A stretch of 64,000 bases of DNA from Xiphydria camelus (Eukaryota; Arthropoda; Insecta; Hymenoptera; Xiphydriidae): the NCBI GenBank assembly GCA_963678675.1, contig OY783194.1, forward strand, positions 19,694,278 to 19,758,277, read 5' to 3'. Positions 45,636 to 57,222 of this stretch are shown piece by piece; within the stretch, counting starts at the first letter, position 1, and every line of letters starts with the position of its first letter. The position numbers and the translations under genes are program-made. The notes beneath the pieces are model-generated. The model made no database searches, was not told the origin of the DNA, and worked only from the letters and a program-made list of their open reading frames with translations.

Positions 45636-45814
45636 TTAGATCTCGACGTAATAACCTTTAAAAGTTTTTGAACTTACTTTTATGGATATTCTGTAAACTT
45701 TTAGTTACCTATATTGCTATCTCTTTGTTATAGCAGCGTTCGGCGGTAAATTTAATGCATGCCTAACAATTTGTAAAACTAGGTATTTAAATTTAATTGT
45801 TAAAATTTTCAAAG

Positions 45815-45873
45815 ATAGGATTCGAATCTTCAACCAACACGGATTTTAAACGCCGTTGATATAATATATTTCT
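45815..45873 (-). other. tRNA-like sequence in the left arm
   Basis: On the minus strand GATTCGAATCC (B-box-like) follows TATATCAACGGCG (A-box-like) at ~40 bp. Stems pair poorly. Mirror of 51120-51180. Confidence 0.35.
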
Positions 45874-45879
45874 TTCAGG

Positions 45880-48180
45880 GATCGTAAGACGAGAAGGGAA
45901 TACCATCTTTTAAACGTCTATGATGTTTTAGCAGTTGGGGATGAACGAAATTATTTAATTAAGAAAGTTGACCTAGATATGAATTCTAATGATCATATAA
46001 AATATATTGTATCTCACGAAGATTCATTTGACAGACTAAACGAATGTCACGTTAGAACCGGCCACGAAGGCAGCGTAAAAATGCGCTACGATTTGAAAAA
46101 TAAATATTGTATTCCCAGACCTGCCATCGAAGCTTATTTGAAAGTGTGCAAAACTTGTAACGAAAAAAAAGCTACATCTCGCAAAGTTGTTGTCAGACCT
46201 ATAACTTCCAAAGACTTTAATGAACGTGGACAAGTGGATCTGATAGATTACCAATCAATCCCAGATGGCGATTATAAGTGGGTTCTTAATTACTAGGACC
46301 ACAGCACGAAGTTCTTATGCCTTCAGCCATTAAAGACCAAAAGAGCTGCCGAAGTAGCACTTGAGCTTCTTAAGATTTTTTTAACATTCGGAGCTCCCAA
46401 AATATTGCAAAGCGACAACGGCCGAGAATTCGTGAATCAGGTAATAATGGAATTAAAAGAAATGTAGCCAGAATGTAAGATAATAAATGGTAGACCGCGA
46501 TATCCACAAAGTCAGGGTAGCGTCGAACAAAGCAATCAAGACGTTGAAAATATGCTTCGGTCATGGATGAATGATAATAAATGTAAAAATTGGTCTGTGG
46601 GCTTACATTTTGTTCAATGGCAGAAGAATACTTCTTTTCATATCGAGCTTTGTTCGGAGGTGACCCGAAAGTAGGTATTTCATCTTCGGATATCCCACAA
46701 TCTAGCCTCAAAAACATTTTAACCGAAGAAGATATGGAAACTCTTCATACTAGGCAGGAAGATCAGGAAAGCGGAGAAGACAATAATGAAATAAACTCAC
46801 CTGATTTGTTATTTGATGCCGATATAGAGATGGACAATGCAACTGAAGTTAAAAAACTATTAGTGAAGACAGAGAAAGTGTAAATTCTTCACGTCAGTGT
46901 CAGGAAATGTCTATGATGGAAGATCAAAAAAGAACACAGGAAGAATTGGGCGACAATATTAAGGGGTTACATCTAGTCAGAATTTTCGAAAAAATCGATT
47001 TTTCGTTTTCGGCGGATTCTTAAAGTATAACCTTTCAAAAATATTCTCTGAAAATTTCAAGTCGATCCGTTCAAAATTGAGCGAGTTACGGCCGTTTTTA
47101 CAGTTACGTTCTGCGAGCCGCGCGACGCAAGTATAATGGAGTTAAACGCGTTTTTCTCGAAACGACATTTTTCAAATTGGTGGACACGATTACAGACAAA
47201 CTTCTCAGCGGATTTTAATTACATTTTGGGTAATTGTTGACGATAACATTGTCTCATGATTGAACGTAGGATTTTGATTTCTGATCAAAATTACTATTTT
47301 TTTGCAAGTTAAAAGGGCTAAATTTTAGGCCAAACAAGAGCTCTTTTCTTTACACGGTCGCCATTTTGTGTCGAATCACCATAAATTAATTTTCTACGTT
47401 CAATCGCTAGTCCATTCAATGTAGAATAAAGTGCAATTTTGTTTGTTTGTTTAAGATAAAGGATTATCGAGAAATCGTGTCCACCGCGCATCCCTACCGC
47501 GAAAACGTGCTCCCGGCGACAGGCTATAACTCTGCCAGTTTTTATTATTTATTTTCATAAAAATTCACGAGTAAAGTTTAAGAATAAAGTATTTGAACGT
47601 ACAAATAGTTGTTTCAATCTACCTTATACTTTCAGAGAAAAAAAATGTGAAAAATGAGGTCCGGAGCAAGCTCGTGACTGCAGGTAACCCCTTAATCTGG
47701 ATGCCTGTGAAAAAACTATTCAGAGTGAAAGAAATGAAGCAAGGAAAGGTCAAGCACAAGCTGCAGAAAAAATGCTAACAGCTGCCAGTAAGAAAAGAGC
47801 AACTTTACACAAAAATGATTGCGTCTTATTGTCAGTACCCAAAGTGGACAAAGGACCAGCGGATCCTGCCTATATTGTCTGCACAATAATTGATTGTAAA
47901 AATGGTGTATTTCAAGTCGATACAGCATATGGTATAATCAAAGGTTGGTTTGAAAGTGAAACTCTTAAAAAAAACTACAACAAATTTTATTAGTATTAAT
48001 GAAGTAGATCGAACCAAACTTCACCAAATAGTGGAGATTATTTCAAATGGCCAAGGAATGGCCAAGTGCTTATGTAAACCGTCTAGAACTCAGTGTTCCT
48101 CAAAAAATTGTAATTGCTTTAAAAATAAGCGCCTTTGTACAAGTAGATGCCATTCCAGCCTTTCTTGTAGCAACAAATAA
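45880..48180 (+). pseudogene. KRBA2/Ginger-type integrase (broken)
   Basis: The exon begins after TTTCTTTCAG at 45879 with REYHLLNVYDVLAVGD. Zinc-binding HVRTGHEGS...CKTC is followed by the DDE integrase core: QVDLIDYQ, LQSDNGREF and SQGSVEQSNQDVENML, all three acidic residues kept. Then RALFGGDPKVG, a linker, a KNDCVLLSVPKVDKG segment (chromodomain-like position) and a C-terminal Cys block, CLCKPSRTQCSSKNCNC...CTSRCHSSLSCSNK. Damage: TAG at 46294 and 46465, frameshifts near 46645, 46865 and 47975, and a 729-bp MITE. Upstream exons were not found. Confidence 0.85.
46963..47691. mobile_element. 729-bp TTAA-flanked MITE inside the integrase
   Basis: Ends GGGGTTAC and GTAACCCC lie between TTAA (46959-46962) and TTAA (47692-47695). 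Excision with one TTAA rejoins the integrase frame (GDNI-NLDACEKT). piggyBac-like by target. Confidence 0.85.
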
Positions 48181-49999
48181 GTAGTTTTAATTTAAGTTTG
48201 TTATCTGTATACTTTTCTTTTTTTTTGTTTTTTTAAGCAACTTTTCTGTAAATGTTTAAATCTATACATGGTACAATTAAGTACTTAAGGTTCTTTTAAT
48301 ATACTTATGTACCTATATGTAAGTAGATAACACATGTAATAAGTTATGTTATTCTATCAGTTAAGGTATTTCCTCTCCAAAATCACTTTCTGTAAATTTA
48401 TTTGAAATTTTGGTCAAATAGAGATCGAGGTATTCTCCACCTCCTTTAATTTTTTCAGATTTTTTTCAGGTGTAGTTTAATTGTTATCTGATGTTTGTTG
48501 AAGGACACTTTTATACGCGTTCCCTATACCCCAGCCGTAAAAATGACACTTTTTCACCTTTTTATAGAAAACTGTACTGTAAATATTTTTGAAAAACTAG
48601 AGAGACGTAGAGAAAAAAATTAGAAATTTTGTAACAAAAACAAACAGAAAAGTCAGATTTAATTAAAGAACGGTGGGCTTTCAAAGATTCGAAAAACTCT
48701 TTAAATTCAGTTGAGGTTGGGATTAGGAGTAGTGATGTGGCAACACTGTACAATGAGGACGTTACTAACCAAACTTGTACTGGCGGACAATTTGAAATTA
48801 TTTTAATGTGTTCGTCTCGTATTATGAGATTTGAAAATATTAAACACGGAAAAACATGGTTTTAATTTATATTATTCATTGTTGCCACTCCGTTAATACG
48901 TTTCTTTAAATCGTTCGTTTGAATAAATTTATTACCTTTGTATCTTAATCGTTTCAACGTTTTTAATTTCGAAATAACGAATACTAACAAATACACGGGG
49001 TAACGACACATTGACGTGACCCATGCGCAATACAGGTAGTACTCCACACCGTGCCTTTAGACTGATCATGCAAAACTGACGGCAAGACTGTGTGTGTAGA
49101 CCGGGCTTATGATTACGGTGTTGCCACATTCACTCGCACGATTTTACGTATGTGTAGAGATACATCCATGCATATACAGTGAGTCTGTGTGGGAGTACAG
49201 TCTCGACTAAATTTTTTTCCTAGAACACTGTATACCGCCCTCTACTTACATGAGTCCTCATGACCGAAACTTTTGGACTTGAATTACTCGAGGAAATACC
49301 TTAAGAGGTAGGTATACGTTTTTTTTCATTGGTGAGATGTTTTATTCGATGTTAAAAATATATGTTTTTATATGTAGTATATCATGTCACTTGCATTAGA
49401 ACGTCAGTGTTAGTGCACACAGCAACTGTATTCATAGAAGCCGTCACTTATAAAACTGTTCTACAAATAAAATAAAGAATAAGCTGAAATAAAAAAAAAG
49501 TAGATACCTGCCTATAAAATACTCATTTCATCAGACCCATTATCACAATCGTTCATTGAAAAAGTCGTCGCTTCACTCTTCGTTTCTCAAATTTAAACAC
49601 GTGACAATGAGCTGTCTTATGATACTTGTATTTTAATATATAGGTATCTACTATTTTCTCACCAGAAACGGTATGCATCAGTCTCGACACCTCACAACTT
49701 ATGTAAGTCGGACAATAAATATTCGTAAAATACAATCTCTGTAAAAAAAAACGCGGCACGTTCATTCAGTGCCAACAAAATTGATACGTAAAATACTCTC
49801 CAAAAAAGATTAGCGATCAACTAAGATCGCCATGTTCAAGATTTATATATAAAAAATAAAAGGCATCATTTGAAAGGAAAATTATTGTAAATCAAAAGTT
49901 ACTAAAAAATTCGACAAAAAATTTATAAATTTTCATAAAAAAAATTTTTTTAAGTAATTAGGAAAGGAGATACAGGCATTTGAAGTCATACATATATAT
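48181..49999. other. No gene; possible weak TIR pair
   Basis: AT-rich part of the integrase element. AGTGATGTGGCAACACTG near 48731 and its imperfect complement near 49118 could bound a ~400-bp MITE, but the ends are not clear. Confidence 0.35.
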
Positions 50000-50004
50000 T
50001 CTCT

Positions 50005-50642
50005 CACATACATTTGATGGCGTATGCGTGTGGTCGCATTTGTGTACGCATTTCCGTTCATCGCCGAATAGTCGACGATGAAAGCCGGAATACAGGGTGA
50101 TTCGAAATGGGCGCACTTCCTCTCGTAGAGAGATTCTTCGCAAAAAACTGAACCGAAAGTTCCCATACAAAATTTTTGTGCTCCGCCTAGTTTACAAGAT
50201 AATCCAGTTCGAAAATATCCAATCCAAAGTCAGATTCAAGGGACAACCAGGGCCGTGATAACTGGGGCCAACTTCATAAGACTGACAGACAAATTATGTA
50301 TCGCGATAAAGTCGAATGCGAAACAGATAGGACTAACTATAGAATGCTTACTCACTAATCTTATGAAGTTGGCCCCAGTTATCACGGCCCTGGTTGTCCC
50401 TTGAATCTGACTTTGGATTGGATATTTTCGAACTGGATTATCTTGTAAACTAGGCGGAGCACAAAAATTTTGTACAGGAACTTTCGGTTCAGTTTTTTGC
50501 GAAGAATCTCTCTACGAGAGGAAGTGCGCCCATTTCGAATCACCCTGTATATCTCACACATTCAATGGCGTGTGTGTGTGTTTGATCGCATCTATGTATA
50601 CACATTTCCGATCATGGCCGACTATCGCCGAAGATTGCCGGA
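50005..50642. repeat. ~90-bp direct repeats flanking a MITE
   Basis: CTCACATACATTTGATGGCG...GCCGGAA (50005-50090) and CTCACACATTCAATGGCG...GCCGGAA (50552-50642) are direct, diverged copies. The MITE at 50091-50549 lies exactly between them. Confidence 0.7.
50091..50549. mobile_element. 459-bp foldback MITE (ACAGGGTGATTCG ends)
   Basis: Arms of ~195 bp start TACAGGGTGATTCGAAATGG and are nearly identical, with a ~75-bp loop. A single arm of the same family is at 56854-57050. Confidence 0.9.
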
Positions 50643-51119
50643 ATTTTTATGACATTTTGACATATAGATATCGGCCGAGAAATCTAAAATTCTCGTGTTT
50701 TAGGCGGGAGGGGCGTGGCTTCGCGTTGTGTTAAGGGTGAATCTCTGTTAATATGTAACTTATAAAATGTATTCTGGTCTCTATAGAGATCAATAGAGAT
50801 ATATATCAATAGAGGATAATCAATTTATATGGCGTAACTAAGCATAGTTTTGGTTATAACCATATATTTATTGAGAAAATTCGATGTAAAAATTGAGGGG
50901 TGAAGGGGGCAGACATTTTTCCTGTAAAGATACACGGGTGCTGCGATGTTGAACGAACATGCCGTGAGACACTGCCGCGTCTCTTGGTATATTTTATATG
51001 ATTATTAGAATTCATTTCTAGGTCGACATTCTTAATTAAATAATTTTGTTCACTCCCAACTGCCAAAACATCGTAGACGCTTAAAAGATGGTATTCCCTT
51101 CTCGTCTTACGATCCCTGA

Positions 51120-51185
51120 AAGAAATATATTATATCAACGGTGTTTAAAATCCGTGTTGGTTGAAGGTTCGAATCCCATCTTTGA
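51120..51185 (+). other. tRNA-like sequence in the right arm
   Basis: Consensus B-box GGTTCGAATCC at 51166-51176, with an A-box-like TATATCAACGGTG ~35 bp before. The T-stem pairs poorly, so it is a degenerate tRNA-derived sequence. Confidence 0.45.
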
Positions 51186-51830
51186 AAATTTTAACAACTA
51201 AATTTAAATACCTAGTTTTACAAATTGCTAGGCATGCAAAAAAATTTTGTAAATGGTCCTATCAATCCTATTCTATTATTCTGTAAAGATCACATGTCCT
51301 TATACCTTAAAAATTTTTTTAGACATTTTTGGCGCTTTTTCCGCCACAACGGGATTCCCACAACATTAAAAATCGTAATGAAAAATACAGATCTATATTT
51401 AAAAAATAAAGTTGATGGTGATGCAAACACAAAACGTCAGATTTGAAATTTGAAGATTAGATACCTGCCGCATGTTTTAGAGTAGAAAATTAAACTTACT
51501 TCTAAATTTAAACTGTGCCTGGAAATCAATATTTTTTTAATGAGGAAAATAATTTAAAATTAAATAAAAAAGAAAACATACTTATTTATTTTGGTTCTTG
51601 AATTTTTAATTATTTATATATTTTTAATAGGTATACATTCAACTCTATTCGATTCCATACACTTCGACAGCATTTTAACTCGGGAGAAGACGGAATAGAG
51701 ACCCGTATGTTTAAATTCACCGCCGAGCGCTGCTATAACAAATAGACAGCAATATATGTAACTAAAAGTGTACAGAATATCCATAAAAGTAAGTTCAAAA
51801 ACCTTTACAGCGTATTACATCGAGATACAT

Positions 51831-52221
51831 TTTTTTTAACTGCACTGAACAAACTAATGTTATGCTCATCAAAAGACCGGCAAACCAGACTAACTTTATT
51901 ACACTAAGTGGACAAATTAGGTCTATCTATACAGAACAGGAACTGGACAGTTTTTGTGTCCAGATGCTGTAATGTAAGATGATTTTATTAAATGGATAAC
52001 AAATATTTCCATTTCATGAACTAGACAGAATTTTATCCAGATAGTGGAATAAAATATTATTCCTCTATCTGGTTACAGTTCGCGAAGTGGATATCCATTT
52101 CATGAAACGGCAAATTACGCTAAGTGGGTGCGACAGATACACATTGAAGAATTTGTCATGAAATAACGCTAGTGGATGGTTATGAAATCGGAAATAGAAA
52201 AATTGTAGGGATCGTAAAAAC
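51831..52221. other. No gene seen
   Basis: Unassigned AT-rich sequence. Confidence 0.4.
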
Positions 52222-52225
52222 TTAA

Positions 52226-52624
52226 CCCTTCGTCACTCGTTAGAAACCTACGATCTTAGATGGTCGCATGGCCAGCGCTGAGCCGCCGTGCTAAACGGAG
52301 CACGCTGTTGCCACACTACCGGCTACTTTTCCACTGAACGGGAGACGAATGTAAGTGCGTCGTGGCAACACTGTATCTCGAGCGTTTGTCGGAGAGCTAC
52401 TCGCACTGGGCGGCTCGGCGACGCTTTTCCGTTCACTCGGACAATTATCATTTTTTTTAGTTGTGCAAGTGTATTTTTTGAAAAATTATAGCCGCGGGCC
52501 GTTTCAGAAATGTTTGAAGGAAGCATTTATATTTTTTTAGAATTTTTCTAATAGTAAAAAATATACAAAATCACTTAAAATCTAAAAACGGCGGCGCCGC
52601 GCTCATATAGCGAGTGACGAAGGG
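52226..52624. mobile_element. piggyBac-like MITE, TTAA target
   Basis: Ends CCCTTCGTCACTCG and the complement lie between TTAA (52222-52225) and TTAA (52625-52628). The internal inverted pair TGTTGCCACA ... TGGCAACACTGTA and the GCGCCGCGCTCAT block recall the element at 4233-4658. Confidence 0.85.
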
Positions 52625-52628
52625 TTAA

Positions 52629-54945
52629 GCATAAAACTGCAGTTATTTAATGGTGTAGTATCATTAGTCAGCAATTCCCATTTTCTTTCCCATAAATGGT
52701 TTCCTCGTACCTCCAATATTAATTATAGTATAGCAAGGGCAGCTAGTATAATATATACTCGTACATAAAAAAATAGGACTAAAATCGATACGCCTTTATG
52801 GCATTAGTTTTCGCGATTTTACGAAAACTTAATGCCAAAAGAGCGTATAGGACTATATGTACTCTACGCATCCCTTTGCTTTTAAATTTAAAAATGTTTG
52901 TTTTTCACTTTTCTTTATCATATTTAGATAAAGAGTGAATACAAATTTTTTAAACACCCTTTGAACTTTCTAAAGATACTTTTTGGCACATACGATTTTT
53001 TGACGCAATGTAAGAAAACGGAATATTTACTATGTCCATAGTTAGTATAGCACAATGGGGATTGCAATAACGATCATGAGCAATTTCCCTGTATGAGTGA
53101 ACTACACGTATGTAAGTTATTTAAGAAAAAAAGTTTAATAATCTTTGAGGTCAGTTTATTTTAACAACAGCACTTATATAATATAATTTATAACCGGAAC
53201 GAGATATTAAGTTTATTTTTTAATTCGTTAAAAATTTAACCATTATATGTATTATAAGTATGTAGATTTATAATAATCGTAGGAATAACTTTGAGACGTA
53301 CAATTTCACATGAGTTGTAAAATGGACGACGTTACACGTATTCACTTTTAATAGTTTTTTGATGCTAAAACTTAGTAATTCTTTATGTGTAAAAAGTACA
53401 CATTTAATAAATATTAATTTGTAATTTTCTCTTCACGAAATATAAAACAATGGTTATTATAAGAAACAAGAAATTACTCCCTTTATAGCATTTTAGTTTC
53501 ATTAATAGTCGCAAAATCGTTAACAAAGCATTCATCATTTAAATGGAAATTCTTATCTTCAAACAGACGAAGTAGTGTGTAGAACTGCCATCATTGTCAA
53601 ATATGCGCCGTATCCCCTGAAATTGAGTATTCCAAAATTCAATCATACCAAACTATTACTGTAGGAAAATAAGAATCGTCATTGAATATTAATTAATTTT
53701 CTTTTTCGTGCCTAATGCTGAATACAATTCATAAAACTGTTAATCAATAAATTAGTTTTAAATACTTGTTTGATAATGAAATGCGTAACTTCAAAGATAG
53801 CTACAATAAAGGAACCATATGATTCAATGTATATGATTTGAAAGAGTTTTCAATTAGAAAGGACCAAAATTAACAAACACTTAACCATAAAAAATTATAC
53901 ATTAAATATTGTATGAGTCTTAATTGTGAAATAAAGAGAACACCATTATAATGTGGTGAAATAAACTTGGCTAAAAATCTTGACTATGCTACCATTCCAC
54001 ACATTAATACTCATACTCTTTTACACTCCTTATCTCTACGCGTTATCATGATCGTCACTTCGCCTATTATTAGGTTAGCACGCAAATTTCTAATCAATAT
54101 TTTGAAGCCGTTTTTTCATTCTAGAAAGCGGCGGAATAAAAATACAACACGGTTTATATTGTAGCACTTTGTAGTATATCTTACTAGTTGTAACAACATA
54201 TACCACGTTTATTAATATTTAATTCAAACATTAGCATAGAAATACAATCTTTAAAAAATTAAGATCATGTGTAACAATTTGAAAGTCTCCTTTTGAAGGA
54301 AAATCTATGGTTTATAAGTGAAATATTCTTTATTTCGGATTGAGAAAACTTAGAAAATCTAGGGGTAAACATGGAGACTTTACAGGAAAATCAAGGGGGA
54401 CTAACCCCTTAATTATTAAAAGGACACAAAATTACTAAGTTTCAATACGTATATTTAAAATTAAACTGTTCCACTACTTAGCGACTCTTACTACGCATCT
54501 AATTGTTGTATCGATAACCGATGCGCTAATTCTTTAGGACAATTCAACTCAATGATTACAACCTAGGGATTTTATTTAGAAGTTATTGTGTAGGGCACTA
54601 TAGTCTGCAACCAATAGCGTATACTAGCGTAGTCTAGAGTACACAATCTACATATAGTGTAATTCTGAAGATGGTTGTCGTAAAATGATATGCTACGTCG
54701 CGTTTTATAGACTATAGGCGATCAGATACTGCTGGAACACCGCCTGCGCCTCGATGATTGGTTTTGACGACGTGCAAGTAGTATTCATATCAATCATTTC
54801 GGGAGATAGTCCTTACAAAGAATATTACCTTGGTGATGCCCCGAAATATGCTGTTTCCTTCACATATGTTGTAGAAGAGGTCAGAATAAGACATGTATGT
54901 TTTATATCTGCTGACATGCAGGTGAGGTGAAACTGCCCCTCTCAA
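52629..54945. other. AT-rich, no gene
   Basis: Over 2 kb with no supported frame, RNA gene or repeat. CAGCTAG|T at 52740-52747 resembles a Helitron end but lacks a hairpin. Confidence 0.5.
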
Positions 54946-54949
54946 AGTT

Positions 54950-55195
54950 AGGATGAGAAATAAGTTTTTTTCTAAATATCATTGGAGAAACGCTTCAGGA
55001 AAAAATGCTTCCTACGTAAAATTAAAAAAAGGTATGTCGCTCATTTTTCAGAATGAACTATTATGGAGAAACTACCCTTATTTTCAAATTTTTGTTGCTA
55101 ATCATCGTTTAAAAGTATTGTTCCACCGTCTTATTTTAACGACTTTGTAATATGTTATAGTCCTAACCAAAATAAGGTTTACGTGTTTTTTTAAA
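54950..55195. repeat. Diverged direct repeat, copy 1
   Basis: Matches 56395-56645 in the same orientation (for example GACTTTGTAATATGTTATAG vs GATTTTGTAATATATTATAG). Strongly diverged, with an element inserted between the copies. Confidence 0.6.
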
Positions 55196-55208
55196 TTTAC
55201 TAGTATAT

Positions 55209-56275
55209 GGGGGATTCCACGTCAACTTTAAATGCCGCCGACCTTTGAATCACAGATTTTGATGCAATTTTTTTTAATGTAGTACTTTACCATTTATAAT
55301 AAATTCTCAAATTTCTTTTTAATCCAACATTGCGTTCTTGTCCTATCATTTATTGAAATTTCCCATATTTTCTAATCTTATGAAATTTATTTCCAATTTT
55401 TTCCTACTAAATTAACTCTAAGAAAAAAATTCCTTATACAAAAAATGCTCTTTATAACCTGAACTTAGTAGAAAAAAATTGATATCGTTTCCAAACAAGT
55501 GAATAATATGAGAAAAAATAGTTTATTTTACAAATATTGAATTATCCGAAATACGCAATTTTTGTTTTTAACGAAATATTAACCATGAATTCTTTGGTGT
55601 ATTAGGAAAATATTGAGCCCGAAACGAAGTTGGGATGAGGATTGGTTCATTTTATATTAACACGTTGACTGTCCCATGAGTCACATATGATTCATACAGA
55701 AACGTCGCTGTACGTCCATGAGACATATATGATTCATTTGCCATTGCCGTATGCATGGTGATTTCATTTTTGGACGTCGTGGTATGGAAAAAATTCCTTA
55801 TGGGGACAGTCAACGTGTTAAACAATTACTGAGTATCAGAAAAAAAGGAATTCTTTTAAAAATAAAGTATCAGCATCATATGTCATGATTTTTTATCTAA
55901 TTATTTTGTAGACTGTATAGGTAATCGCGTTAGAAAAAGAATATCTTTTCGTAATTACAGTGATAAGCAGTGGGAATAATACAATGTATTTGAAGTGTAT
56001 GAGGAACAGCTTTCCCACAGAAGAATCGTTCAGTTAAAAAGTTCTTTGCATGGAAATACTTTGAGGATTCACAATACTTTACAGTGATATTCGGCATATT
56101 TCCTGGTGAATTAGCGAAGTTATACAAATCAAGGGGACCCAAAATTTGCTCTTCAGCCGAACGCTGTACAGCTTGCTGCCAAGTGCCAGTCACAAAAAGT
56201 GCTAGTCAAAAAAAAATTACAACAAAATCTGTGACTCAAAGGTCGACGGCATTTAAAGTTGATGTGGAATCCCCC
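55209..56275. mobile_element. 1.07-kb element with 65-bp TIRs
   Basis: TIRs GGGGGATTCCACGTCAACTT and the complement (with one change), ATAT on both sides (55205-55208 and 56276-56279) as a likely 4-bp target. A minus-strand frame at 55930-56193 (TWQQAVQRSAEEQ..., then CGKAVPHTLQIHCIIPT) is protein-like and may be a transposase remnant, but I cannot name it. A TTAA MITE is nested at 55661. Confidence 0.75.
55661..55817. mobile_element. 157-bp TTAA MITE, nested
   Basis: CACGTTGACTGTCCC and GGGGACAGTCAACGTG between TTAA (55657-55660) and TTAA (55818-55821). A type of short piggyBac-like MITE common in insects. Confidence 0.85.
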
Positions 56276-56394
56276 ATATAGTGACTAGCTGTTCCATTGA
56301 AATAACAAAAGTACTTTCCTATTTTATATAAAAAATGTGGCAGCAAGAATTATGAATCATAAGGGAAACAATTGATAACCCTCAAAATTAGGGT

Positions 56395-56645
56395 GAAAGT
56401 CGCATTTTTTAAGTATCCCAAAAAACGCTTAAGAGAAAATTTTTTATTTCCACGCCAAACCATTATGCCTATAAAACTTCATCAAAAAGTATATCACTTT
56501 CTCTTTGCAGAAACTTAAGCAAAACTACCCCGTTTAAAAAATGTTTTGCTCGCTGTAATTAGAAAACATTATTACGCAGTTCAATGTTAATGATTTTGTA
56601 ATATATTATAGTTCTAACTGAAGTAAGTTTCACGTTTTTCTTTAT
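56395..56645. repeat. Diverged direct repeat, copy 2
   Basis: Partner of 54950-55195. With the 1.07-kb element removed the copies lie about 370 bp apart end to start. Confidence 0.55.
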
Positions 56646-56853
56646 TTTGGTTAAACATTAGAAGTGCAAGAAGTGCACTTATCCCTACTCTACCTTATAG
56701 GTATATATCGCACGTTTGCTGCAATAGTATCATAACTCAACATTGGAATTTTCCCAAGCGACGACTTTAAAAGTTGAATTATTATATTATACGAGCGTTG
56801 ACCATTTGCTGATAGATTATGATAATTATCATGAAAATTCTATGATAATTATG

Positions 56854-57050
56854 TCAGTCTTATGAAGTTGGCCCCAGTTATCACGGCCCTGGTTATCCCT
56901 TCAATCTGACTTTGGATTGGATATTTTCGAACTGGATTATCTTGTAAACTAGGCGGAGAACAAAAATTTTGTACAGGAACTTTCGGTTCAGTTTTTTGCG
57001 AAGAATCTCTCTACGAGAGGAAGAGTGCGCCCATTTCGAATCACCCTGTA
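56854..57050. mobile_element. Single arm of the ACAGGGTGATTCG MITE family
   Basis: Starts at TCTTATGAAGTTGGCCCC and ends CGAATCACCCTGTA; it matches the right half of 50091-50549 with a 2-bp gain (GAAGAGTGCG). The other arm is missing. Confidence 0.85.
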
Positions 57051-57222
57051 TACATATAGAGGACATTAGTTGCATACCTGTAGAGCAACATTTAATCAGT
57101 CAGCAAAATCTAAGCCAGTGTAACCGTTGAAAGGACGCCGTTCAGTTGCTTCTCGGCTTTTCGAGTGGTACATATCTAGTAGGTATGTGCGAATTACAGA
57201 ATTTTGTTTATAAACAACTGAA

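Larger units (their letters stand above)
45636..51830. mobile_element. Integrase-bearing transposon with long TIRs
   Basis: Left arm 45636-46010 and right arm 50985-51830 are inverted copies; the ends read near T(G/T)AGATCTCGACGTAATA / complement. The right arm has an extra ~475-bp AT-rich block (51240-51715). Inside is a KRBA2/Ginger-type integrase gene on the plus strand; its first recognised exon lies within the TIR. A tRNA-like B-box is present in each arm. Ginger elements are DNA transposons with gypsy-like integrases, which fits; the name is inferred. Confidence 0.7.

Noticed and set aside
46036..46254. Minus-strand frame opposite the integrase
   Set aside because: Antisense shadow of a well-supported integrase core.
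52740..52747. CAGCTAG|T as a Helitron end
   Set aside because: No hairpin upstream and no 5' end.
57140..57170. TTGCTTCTCGGCTTTTCG resembles the 5' end of U2 snRNA
   Set aside because: Only ~12 bases match, the following branch-site-binding sequence is absent, and it lies just upstream of a transposon ATG.
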